This document shows positions 46,660 through 55,844 of a DNA stretch of 64,000 nucleotides, piece by piece. Origin of the DNA: Aurantimonas sp. HBX-1 (GTDB lineage: Bacteria > Pseudomonadota > Alphaproteobacteria > Rhizobiales > Rhizobiaceae); contig NZ_CP090066.1 of NCBI RefSeq assembly GCF_021391535.1, forward strand, positions 819,501-883,500, in the 5' to 3' direction. The translations under genes were made by a program, and so were the position numbers. The notes under the pieces are model-generated. The model searched no databases. It was not told the DNA's origin and saw only the letters and a program-made list of their open reading frames with translations. Every line of letters starts with the position of its first letter. The first letter of the stretch is position 1.

Positions 46660-47126
46660 CCCTGCTGCTGTTCAACCTCGTCCTGGCGCTGATCTGGGTC
46701 ATCGTCTCTGGTTCGTTCACCGTGGCGAACCTGGTCTTCGGCTTCCTGCTCGGGGCGGTCGCGCTGTTCCTGATCCGCGAGCACGAGGACGTCGGCTACA
46801 TCCGGCGGGCGCGGCTCGGCTTCTCGCTGTTCCTGCTGTTCCTGTGGGAGCTCCTCAAGTCGGCCTGGAGCGTCGCGATCGTCGTGCTGACGCCGAAAAT
46901 GGACCTCAAGCCGGGGATCCTGGCATTCCCGCTGCGGGTCAAGAGCGATGCCGAGATCACGCTGCTCGCCAACATGATCACCCTGACGCCGGGAACCCTC
47001 TCCATCGACGTCTCCGAGGACCGCTCGACGCTCTATATCCATGCCTTCGACTGCTCCGATCCGGAGGCGGCGAAAGCCTCCATCCGGGACGGCTTCGAGG
47101 CGCGTATCCTGGAGGTCTTCCGATGA
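46656..47126 (+). CDS. mrpE: Mrp-type antiporter subunit E
   Basis: 156 residues. Two N-terminal membrane helices and a cytoplasmic domain with NMITLTPGTLSIDVSEDRSTLYIHAFD, the MrpE signature. Needed for assembly in other bacteria. ATGA overlap on both sides. Confidence 0.92.
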   Translation: MTLLLFNLVLALIWVIVSGSFTVANLVFGFLLGAVALFLIREHEDVGYIRRARLGFSLFLLFLWELLKSAWSVAIVVLTPKMDLKPGILAFPLRVKSDAEITLLANMITLTPGTLSIDVSEDRSTLYIHAFDCSDPEAAKASIRDGFEARILEVFR

Positions 47127-47479
47127 CCTTCCACGATTTCGCCGTGTGGTTCTTCGAGGTGGCGCTGACGGCCGCCCTGGTCCTGCTCTGCATCGCCTTC
47201 CTGCTGACGGTCATCCGGATCCTGCTGGGGCCGACCCTGCCGGACCGGGTGCTGGCGCTGGACGTGCTGACCAACGTGGCGATCGCCTTCATCGCGGTCA
47301 TCGCCATGGACAGCGGCTACACGCTCTACGTAGATGTCGCGATCGGGCTCTGCCTCGTCGGCTTCCTGGCGACCATCGCCTTTGCGCGCTTCATCCTGTC
47401 GCGGGGCAAGAGCGAGCACCTGCCGCGCGAGACGCCGCGGCAGGTCAAAGCGGGCCTGTCGGAAGGGAAACGACCATGA
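47123..47479 (+). CDS. mrpF: Mrp-type antiporter subunit F
   Basis: 118 residues with three membrane helices and the family core RILLGPTLPDRVLALDVLTNVAIAFIAV. Located between E and G with 4-base overlaps, as in other Mrp operons. Confidence 0.93.
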   Translation: MTFHDFAVWFFEVALTAALVLLCIAFLLTVIRILLGPTLPDRVLALDVLTNVAIAFIAVIAMDSGYTLYVDVAIGLCLVGFLATIAFARFILSRGKSEHLPRETPRQVKAGLSEGKRP

Positions 47480-47883
47480 TTGGCGATCTCGTCCTGATCC
47501 TTGCCGGGCTCCTGGTGCTGGCGGGTTCCGCCTTCGCCGCGGTTGCGGCGCTCGGCATCCTGCGCCTGCCGGACGTCTATACCCGCATGCACTCGGCCTC
47601 CAAGGCCGGCGCCGTCGGCGCGGGCATGCTGTTGCTGGCCCTCGCCATGACCTCGGACTCGACACCCGCGGCGCTCCGGGCACTGGCAGCGGTGGTGTTC
47701 ATCCTCCTGACCGCGCCGCTCGCCGCGCATCTCCTCGCCAAGGCGGCCTATTCGGTCGGCTACAAGCTCGGGCCGGAGTCTGTGCTCGACGAGATGCCGC
47801 CGCCGCGGCCGACGAATGGCGGCACCGACGCGCCGGCGAGCGCGCGCAATCCGTCGCCGCAGCCGGCGATCGACCAGCCGTGA
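47476..47883 (+). CDS. mrpG: Mrp-type antiporter subunit G
   Basis: 135 residues. Three membrane helices and the MrpG block LGILRLPDVYTRMHSASKAGAVGAGMLL. The C-terminal 35 residues are a Pro-rich hydrophilic tail (PPPRPTNGGTDAPASARNPS) not needed by the family. Final subunit of the antiporter. Confidence 0.93.
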   Translation: MIGDLVLILAGLLVLAGSAFAAVAALGILRLPDVYTRMHSASKAGAVGAGMLLLALAMTSDSTPAALRALAAVVFILLTAPLAAHLLAKAAYSVGYKLGPESVLDEMPPPRPTNGGTDAPASARNPSPQPAIDQP

Positions 47884-47908
47884 CGCGCCCCGCAGCCGGG
47901 AGCACGTG

Positions 47909-48292
47909 ATGGCCGCGCTGCTGGTCCTGTTTGCTGGACTGTTCGGGGCGGCCGGCGTCGCCGGCGCGGCGCTGGCAGCGCACGGCGGCGAGGTGCGGCT
48001 GGTGGCGACCGCCGCCGCCATCGCGCTGGTGCATGCCCCGGCACTGCTCGGGCTTGCGGCGCTGCAGCCATTCCTCGGACGTTGGGCGGATCTCGCCGGC
48101 CTGGCGATGATCGCCGGGACGCTGCTGTTCTCCGGCGATCTGGCTGCCCGCGTCCTCGCCGGCGACCGGCTGTTCGCCAACGCGGCGCCGATCGGCGGCG
48201 GGATGCTCATCGCGGCCTGGCTGGGCATCGCCCTCTCGGGTGCGGCATGGGGCCTGCGCACGGCCCGGACGAAGCGGGAGACGGGCAAATGA
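47909..48292 (+). CDS. DUF423 small membrane protein
   Basis: 127 residues with GGGAGCACGTG upstream of the ATG. Four hydrophobic helices; LAAHGGEVRLVATAAAIALVHAPALLGLAAL and ANAAPIGGGMLIAAWLGIALSG fit DUF423 (YwdK/YgdD-like). It starts 25 bases after mrpG and ends in an ATGA overlap with the next gene, so it appears to be part of the same transcript. Function unknown. Confidence 0.8.
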   Translation: MAALLVLFAGLFGAAGVAGAALAAHGGEVRLVATAAAIALVHAPALLGLAALQPFLGRWADLAGLAMIAGTLLFSGDLAARVLAGDRLFANAAPIGGGMLIAAWLGIALSGAAWGLRTARTKRETGK

Positions 48293-49080
48293 CGATGAAC
48301 GGTTTCGATGCGGGCCTGTTCGCGGGCAAGACGGTCGTCGTGACCGGCGCCGGCCGCGGCATCGGGGCAGCCGTCGCGCGGGCGTTCCTCGCCTGCGGCG
48401 CGACGGTTGTCGCCCACGCCGGCCGCTCGCTCGATCATGCCGAGACCGATCTCCTGGCCGGCCTGCCGCCGGCGCATCGCGAGCGGCTGACGCTCCTCAC
48501 CGGCGATCTTGCCGCCATCGATGGTGGCGAACGGCTGGCGGCGGACATTCTCGCAGCGGTGCCGGGGCCCATCCACGCCCTCGTCAACAACGCCGGCACG
48601 ATGGGCGGGAGGATCGCGGCGGCCGACGTCACCCCGGCGCAGTACGACAAGGTGCTCGACCTCAACATCCGCTCGGTGGTGGCCCTGACCACCGCGCTGC
48701 TGCCGGCGCTGAAGGCCGCCGGGGGCGCGGCGATCGTCAACACCTCGTCGATCTCGGCGACGATCGGCGGCAGCCCCGGCTCGTCGCTCTATTCGGCGTC
48801 GAAGGCGTTCATTTCCACCTGGACGCGGGCGCTGGCGCGCGAACTCGCGCCGGACGGCATCCGCGTCAACGCCGTCTCGCCGGGCACGATCATGACGGAT
48901 TTCCACCGGCGCTATTCCTCGCCGGAGAAGCTGGCGGCGACGGCCGCTGCGATCCCGCTGCGCCGGCTCGGCGCCGCGGAAGACTGCGCCCCGGCCTATG
49001 TGTTTCTGGCGAGCGACATCCTGTCTGGCTATGTCACCGGCCAGGTCATCGAGGTGAATGGCGGCCAGTTCATGGGCTGA
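48289..49080 (+). CDS. SDR family oxidoreductase
   Basis: 263 residues. Classical short-chain dehydrogenase: cofactor motif TGAGRGIG, NNAGTM, catalytic Ser in NTSSISA and YSASK for Tyr and Lys, and VSPGTIMTDFHRR. NAD(P)-dependent alcohol/ketone reductase of unknown substrate; similar to 3-oxoacyl-ACP reductases. Translationally coupled to DUF423 at the end of the Mrp cluster. Confidence 0.88.
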   Translation: MTMNGFDAGLFAGKTVVVTGAGRGIGAAVARAFLACGATVVAHAGRSLDHAETDLLAGLPPAHRERLTLLTGDLAAIDGGERLAADILAAVPGPIHALVNNAGTMGGRIAAADVTPAQYDKVLDLNIRSVVALTTALLPALKAAGGAAIVNTSSISATIGGSPGSSLYSASKAFISTWTRALARELAPDGIRVNAVSPGTIMTDFHRRYSSPEKLAATAAAIPLRRLGAAEDCAPAYVFLASDILSGYVTGQVIEVNGGQFMG

Positions 49081-49107
49081 GGCGGCTCGCCAGCCTTTTC
49101 GACGAGC

Positions 49108-49620
49108 CTACCAGCCGGCCGTCCCGGGCGGCCCCTTGAACGGGCCCGCGACGTGGCTGGTGATCCAGCCGCCGTAGAAGCTGCCCTCCTGCGGCACGAC
49201 CTTCTCGCCGTCGACGAAGCAGGCCTCCACCCGCCCCGGATAGAAGGCGATATAGTCGGTGGCGGGGGCGAAATCCGGCGCCGGACGCGGATACGACCAC
49301 GCCGCGTCGTGCACCACATGCTCCCCCGCGACGAGATCGAAATACACCGCGCCGCCCTTCCACTCGCACAGCGTCCGCGCCGACGACGGCTTCAGGACGC
49401 CCGGCGCGACGTCGTCGGGCGGGAAATAGTAGGACGGCGGGTGGCTGGTCTCGATCGCCCGGAAGCCGCGCCGGGTCTCGGCGACGATCCGGCCGGCGAA
49501 GCGCACCACCAGGTGAAACGAGACGGGTTCGAGCCGTGCGGGGCGCGGGAAGGCCCAGACGCTCTCCTGGCCGGGACGGACCGGATCGGGGGTGACGGGG
49601 AGGGGGCGGGTTAAGCGCAT
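49108..49620 (-). CDS. DUF427 family protein
   Basis: 170 residues from ATG at 49620. Contains the DUF427 core: FAGRIVAETRRGFRAIETSHPPSYYFPPDDV, then a CEWKGGAVYFDL strand and FYPGRVEACFVDGEKV. A small beta-rich soluble fold of unknown function found in many bacteria. Two in-frame upstream codons to 49662 are less likely starts. Confidence 0.85.
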   Translation of the reverse strand: MRLTRPLPVTPDPVRPGQESVWAFPRPARLEPVSFHLVVRFAGRIVAETRRGFRAIETSHPPSYYFPPDDVAPGVLKPSSARTLCEWKGGAVYFDLVAGEHVVHDAAWSYPRPAPDFAPATDYIAFYPGRVEACFVDGEKVVPQEGSFYGGWITSHVAGPFKGPPGTAGW

Positions 49621-49698
49621 GACCAGAAGATAGCGCGCGGCAGGGCAGGTTCCCCGCGACATATCGCCGGGCGGACGCGTGAGCGCCCGCCCGACGGA

Positions 49699-51318
<1,620 letters not shown>

Positions 51319-51559
51319 GATGTCATTCCCTGTGTGGCCGGATCGGAGGTCGCCGCGCAACGGCGCTGCTGCCGGCGCCGGCCGCCCGATGGCCGACGCC
51401 GCTACCATGCGTCCGTTTCAGAAAACCGGCAGTGAGCCCGAAATAGTCGCTTTCGACCCGCATTGCACGCCGCGCCGTGTCATTTCCCGGTTTAGGGGCC
51501 GAAAAGCGCCCGAATGGCACCCCCGTCCGCCCTTTGCGCCGGCCCGTCCGGGGTCCGGG

Positions 51560-52648
51560 TCAGCGCCGCCGGGAGCGGCGCTCCAGGAAGGTCAGGAGCA
51601 GGGCGGCCGGAAGCGCGAAGGCGAGGCTGCCGGGCGAATGGCGTTTCCGCTCCTCCCGCTGCGGCCTTTCGCGCGGCACTTCGTCGGCACCACCGTCGTT
51701 CGGCCCATCGGCGACGGTGTCGGCCATGCGGGCGCCCCGCTGCCCGATGGGGCGCTCGGGGGCGGTGGTCGTGTCCTCGGCGGTCTGGTGCTCCATCTCG
51801 CTGTTCAGCTCGGCCCCGACGATGAGGATCGTCACCGCCAGCCAGATCCAGGTGAGGAAGCCGATCAGCGCGCCGAGCGAGCCGTAGGTCTCGTTGTAGG
51901 AGCCGAAATTCGCGACGTAGTAGGAAAACAGCGCCGACACCGCCACGACGACGATCACAGACAGCACGGTGCCGGGGGTGATCCACTCCCAGCGGGCATT
52001 CTCCCGGTCCGGGCCCCAGCGGAACAGGGCGGCGGCAGCCAGCGAAGCCAGCAGGATCAGCCCGACGAACGACCCGATGCGGATCAGCCATTCGGTCGCC
52101 TCGCCGAGGCCCAGGAACGACAGGACAGTGGGCACGACGACGACCACGCCGATCATGCAGATCACGCCGAGGATCGCCGAGAGCGTGAAGATCAGGGAGA
52201 TCGCGGTGATCTTGAAGAAGCTGCGCGTCTCCCGCTCGTTGTAGGCGACGTTCATCGCCTGGAAGAGCGACTTCATGCCGGCATTGGCGCTCCACAGGGC
52301 GATTGCCAGCGAGATCGCGAAGGTGACGCCGAGCGTCGTGCGACCGCCTTCGGCGAGCCGCGCCATCTGGTCGTTGAGGATCTCCATGCCACCGCTCGGC
52401 ACGAAGCCGCTTAGCGCCTGGGCATGTTCCTGGACGGTCGCGGGATCGGCGAACAGCCCGTAGATCGCGATCAGCGCCGAGAGGCTCGGCACCATGGCCA
52501 GCAGCAGGTAGTAGGTCACGCCCGCCGCGATCAGCATGACGCGGTCCTCGTTGATCTCGCTGTAGACCCGCCAGAGAATCTCCTTCCAGCCGCGCGCCGG
52601 GATGTCGGAGGGTTTCGCTGCATCGCGGCCGCGGGAGGATTGGCTCAT
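51560..52648 (-). CDS. YihY/BrkB family inner membrane protein
   Basis: 362 residues. Six membrane helices: AAGVTYYLLLAMVPSLSALIAIYGL opens the family, with NVAYNERETRSFFKITAISLIFTLSA and YGSLGALIGFLTWIWLAVTILIVGAELN. The C-terminal 80 residues are hydrophilic, then end in a short hydrophobic stretch and RRSRRR. BrkB was once called an RNase BN; the current view is a membrane protein of unknown role. ATG at 52648. Confidence 0.88.
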   Translation of the reverse strand: MSQSSRGRDAAKPSDIPARGWKEILWRVYSEINEDRVMLIAAGVTYYLLLAMVPSLSALIAIYGLFADPATVQEHAQALSGFVPSGGMEILNDQMARLAEGGRTTLGVTFAISLAIALWSANAGMKSLFQAMNVAYNERETRSFFKITAISLIFTLSAILGVICMIGVVVVVPTVLSFLGLGEATEWLIRIGSFVGLILLASLAAAALFRWGPDRENARWEWITPGTVLSVIVVVAVSALFSYYVANFGSYNETYGSLGALIGFLTWIWLAVTILIVGAELNSEMEHQTAEDTTTAPERPIGQRGARMADTVADGPNDGGADEVPRERPQREERKRHSPGSLAFALPAALLLTFLERRSRRR

Positions 52649-52782
52649 GGGGGTTCTCGAAGCACGTCACAGGAGGGGCGGGAAGGCAGGGCTGCTTCGA
52701 CACAACGACAGGCGTCCGATGCCGTTCCCGCCAGCGCGGCGGGCCGGGAAAGGCGGCTGACCAGCGGGCGCCGCTCCCGTTT

Positions 52783-52798
52783 TTGATCGTCCGGTCAA
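52783..52798 (+). promoter_or_regulatory. RutR-like operator upstream of preT
   Basis: TTGATCGTCCGGTCAA matches 11 of 14 defined positions of the E. coli RutR consensus TTGACCANNTGGTCAA and is near palindromic. It lies about 97 bases before the preT ATG, just before a TTGACG hexamer at 52804-52809 that could be a -35. Confidence 0.6.
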
Positions 52799-52894
52799 AA
52801 AAATTGACGGCATCCGGAATTCGGATCATTCTAAATTCCGTTCCGACACGGCGTCCGACGAGCCGGCGGACCGACGCGCCTGGGGAGTGCCGCG

Positions 52895-54313
52895 ATGAAC
52901 GAAGCCCACCCGATTCGCCCCGACATCGCCGCCGGACGGCTCGAACGGGAGGCGCTGGCCCGCAACTTCGCCGACATCCATCCGCCGCTCGAAGCGCACG
53001 AGGCGCTGGTCGAGGCCGATCGCTGCTATTTCTGCTACGACGCGCCCTGCATGACGGCCTGTCCGACCTCGATCGACATCCCGCTGTTCATACGCGAAAT
53101 CCAGGCCGGCAACCCGACCGGCGCGGCAAAGACCATCCTGTCCTCGAACATCCTCGGCGGCATGTGCGCCCGCGTCTGCCCCACCGAGACGCTCTGCGAG
53201 GAGGTCTGCGTGCGCGAGATCGCCGAGGGCAAGCCGGTGAAGATCGGGCTGCTGCAACGCTACGCGACCGACATCCTGATGGAGAAGGGCGTTCACCCCT
53301 TCGTGCGGGCGGAACCCACCGGCAAGCGCGTCGCGGTGGTCGGCGCGGGACCCGCCGGGCTTTCCTGCGCGCATCGCCTGGCGACGCTCGGCCATGACGT
53401 CACGCTCTACGACGCGCGGCCGAAGCCCGGCGGCCTCAACGAGTACGGCATCGCCGCCTACAAGGCGACGGAGGACTTCGCCCAGCGCGAGGTCGCGTTC
53501 ATCCTGTCGATCGGCGGCATCACGCTGGAGACCGGCAAGCAGCTGGGTCGCGACATCCATCTCGCCGAGCTTCGCCGCGAGTTCGACGCGGTGTTTCTCG
53601 GGCTCGGGCTGGCGGGCGTCAACGCGCTCGGCGCCGAGGGCGAGCACAGCGGCGGCAGCCGCGACGCCGTCGGCTGGATCGCCGAACTGCGCCAGGCGGC
53701 GGACCTGGCGGGCCTGCCCGTCGGGCGCCGCGTCGTGGTCATCGGCGGCGGCATGACCGCCATCGACGCCGCCGTGCAGGCCCGCGCGCTCGGCGCCGAG
53801 GAGGTGACCATCGCCTATCGCCGCGGCCAGGAAGCGATGAACGCCTCCGGCTACGAGCAGGAGATCGCCCAGACGCGCGGTGTCCACCTCCGCTGCAACC
53901 TGCAGCCGAAGCGCATTCTGGCGCATGGCGGCCAGGTCGTCGGCATCGAGCTGGAGCGGACTGCCGTGGACGGCGACGGGCGACTGGCCGCGACCGGGGA
54001 ACTGGTGACGATTGCCGCCGACCAGGTGTTCAGAGCGATCGGGCAGTGCTTCGAGCCGGACGGCATATCTGCCGAGACCGCCGCGGTGGCGCTCGAGAAG
54101 GGCCGGATCAAGGTCGACGGCGAGCGCCGCACCAGCCTTTCCGGCGTCTGGGCCGGCGGCGACTGCATCGCCGACGGCGACGATCTCACGGTGGTCGCGG
54201 TCGAGGACGGCAAGATCGCCGCCGCCAGCATTCACGCCGCGCTGTCCCAACCTGCGGGCCTGATGTCGCGGGCCATCGACGCGGTCAAAGCCGCACTCCC
54301 CGGCACGGCGTAA
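52895..54313 (+). CDS. preT: NAD-dependent dihydropyrimidine dehydrogenase subunit PreT
   Basis: 472 residues with GGGGAG upstream. N-terminal iron-sulfur domain with cysteines in CYFCYDAPCMTACP and ARVCPTETLCEEVC, then an FAD domain (VVGAGPAGLSCAHRL) and an NAD(P)H domain (VVIGGGMTAIDAA). It oxidises or reduces NAD(H) and passes electrons to PreA. PreTA reduces uracil and thymine to dihydropyrimidines, the first step of reductive pyrimidine breakdown. Cytoplasmic. preA follows 11 bases later. Confidence 0.93.
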   Translation: MNEAHPIRPDIAAGRLEREALARNFADIHPPLEAHEALVEADRCYFCYDAPCMTACPTSIDIPLFIREIQAGNPTGAAKTILSSNILGGMCARVCPTETLCEEVCVREIAEGKPVKIGLLQRYATDILMEKGVHPFVRAEPTGKRVAVVGAGPAGLSCAHRLATLGHDVTLYDARPKPGGLNEYGIAAYKATEDFAQREVAFILSIGGITLETGKQLGRDIHLAELRREFDAVFLGLGLAGVNALGAEGEHSGGSRDAVGWIAELRQAADLAGLPVGRRVVVIGGGMTAIDAAVQARALGAEEVTIAYRRGQEAMNASGYEQEIAQTRGVHLRCNLQPKRILAHGGQVVGIELERTAVDGDGRLAATGELVTIAADQVFRAIGQCFEPDGISAETAAVALEKGRIKVDGERRTSLSGVWAGGDCIADGDDLTVVAVEDGKIAAASIHAALSQPAGLMSRAIDAVKAALPGTA

Positions 54314-54324
54314 GGAGCAGAGCC

Positions 54325-55668
54325 ATGGCCGACCTTTCGACGTCCTTCCTCGGCATATCCTCGCCGAACCCGTTCTGGCTGGCCTCGGCGCCGCCGACCG
54401 ACAAGGAATACAACGTCCAGCGCGCCTTCGAGCAAGGCTGGGGCGGGGTGGTGTGGAAGACGCTCGGCGAAGACCCGCCGCTCGTCAACGTCAACGGCCC
54501 GCGCTACGGCGCGATGTGGGGGCCGGACCGGCGGCTGCTCGGCTTCAACAATATCGAGCTGATCACCGACCGGGCGCTCGACACCAATCTCGAGGAGATC
54601 GCCCGGGTCAAGCGCAACTGGCCGGACCGGGCGATGGTCGTGTCGCTGATGGTGCCCTGCGAGGAGGCGCCCTGGCAGAAGATCCTCGCCCTCGTCGGCG
54701 AAACCGGCGCCGACGGGGTGGAGCTGAATTTCGGCTGCCCGCACGGCATGAGCGAGCGCGGCATGGGCTCGGCGGTCGGCCAGGTGCCGGAATACATCGA
54801 GATGGTCGCCCGCTGGTGCAAGCAGCACTCGGACCTGCCGGTCATCGTCAAGCTGACGCCCAACATCACCGACATCCGCTTCCCCGCCCGCGCCGCGCAG
54901 AAGGGCGGCGCCGATGCCGTTTCGCTGATCAACACGGTCTCATCGATCATGTCGATCGACCTCGACAGTTTCGCCCCGACACCGACCATCGACGGCAAGG
55001 GCAGCCATGGCGGCATGTGCGGTCCGGCGGTCAAGCCGATGGCGCTGAACATGGTCGCCGAGATCGCCCGCGATGCCGAGACGCGCGGCCTGCCGATCTC
55101 CGGCATCGGCGGCATCACCACCTGGCGCGACGCCGCCGAGTTCATCGCGCTCGGCTGCGGCAACGTCCAGGTCTGCACGGCGGCGATGACCTATGGCTTC
55201 AAGATCGTGAAGGAGATGATCTCGGGCCTATCCGACTGGATGGACGAGAAGGGCTACCGCACGATCGAGGACTTCCGCGGCCGGGCCGTCCCCAACGTCA
55301 CCGACTGGCAGTATCTCAACCTTAACTACGTCACCAAGGCGCGGATCGACCAGGATCTCTGCATCAAGTGCGGCCGCTGCCACATCGCCTGCGAGGACAC
55401 CTCGCACCAGGCGATCACGTCCATGGTGGACGGCGTCCGGCATTTCGAGGTGATCGACGAGGAATGCGTCGGTTGCAATCTTTGCGTCAATGTCTGCCCG
55501 GTCGAGGACTGCATCACGATGGAGCAGATCGCCGGCTTCGATCCGCGCACCGGCAAGCCTATCCCGGACGAGTACGGCAACTGGACGACGCATCCCAACA
55601 ACCCGATGGCGAAGCAGAAGCAGCAATTCGCTGCCGAGCCGGTCGTCCTGCCGGACGCTGCGGAATGA
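54325..55668 (+). CDS. preA: dihydropyrimidine dehydrogenase catalytic subunit PreA
   Basis: 447 residues, AAGGAG upstream. FMN-binding TIM barrel of the dihydroorotate dehydrogenase type (ELNFGCPHGMSERGMGSAVG with the catalytic Cys region, and SGIGGITTWRDAAEFIALG). The C-terminal part has two 4Fe-4S sites, CIKCGRCHIAC and CVGCNLCVNVCP. Uracil is reduced to dihydrouracil using electrons from PreT. Operon partner of preT. Confidence 0.94.
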   Translation: MADLSTSFLGISSPNPFWLASAPPTDKEYNVQRAFEQGWGGVVWKTLGEDPPLVNVNGPRYGAMWGPDRRLLGFNNIELITDRALDTNLEEIARVKRNWPDRAMVVSLMVPCEEAPWQKILALVGETGADGVELNFGCPHGMSERGMGSAVGQVPEYIEMVARWCKQHSDLPVIVKLTPNITDIRFPARAAQKGGADAVSLINTVSSIMSIDLDSFAPTPTIDGKGSHGGMCGPAVKPMALNMVAEIARDAETRGLPISGIGGITTWRDAAEFIALGCGNVQVCTAAMTYGFKIVKEMISGLSDWMDEKGYRTIEDFRGRAVPNVTDWQYLNLNYVTKARIDQDLCIKCGRCHIACEDTSHQAITSMVDGVRHFEVIDEECVGCNLCVNVCPVEDCITMEQIAGFDPRTGKPIPDEYGNWTTHPNNPMAKQKQQFAAEPVVLPDAAE

Positions 55669-55844
55669 CGATCGGGGGAGGGAGCCTTTCCTTGTCCGGG
55701 CCGGCGGCCGGATGCTTGCGGGCTCGCGCGTCGCAGGAAGGATAGGTCGCGTAACCGCGAAGTAACTTCGTCCCGATAATGTCGCCGCTCGTGCCTGCCG
55801 CTTTCCGCAGCCGGCCTCACCAATCAGTGCGAGACGCGGCGCAA

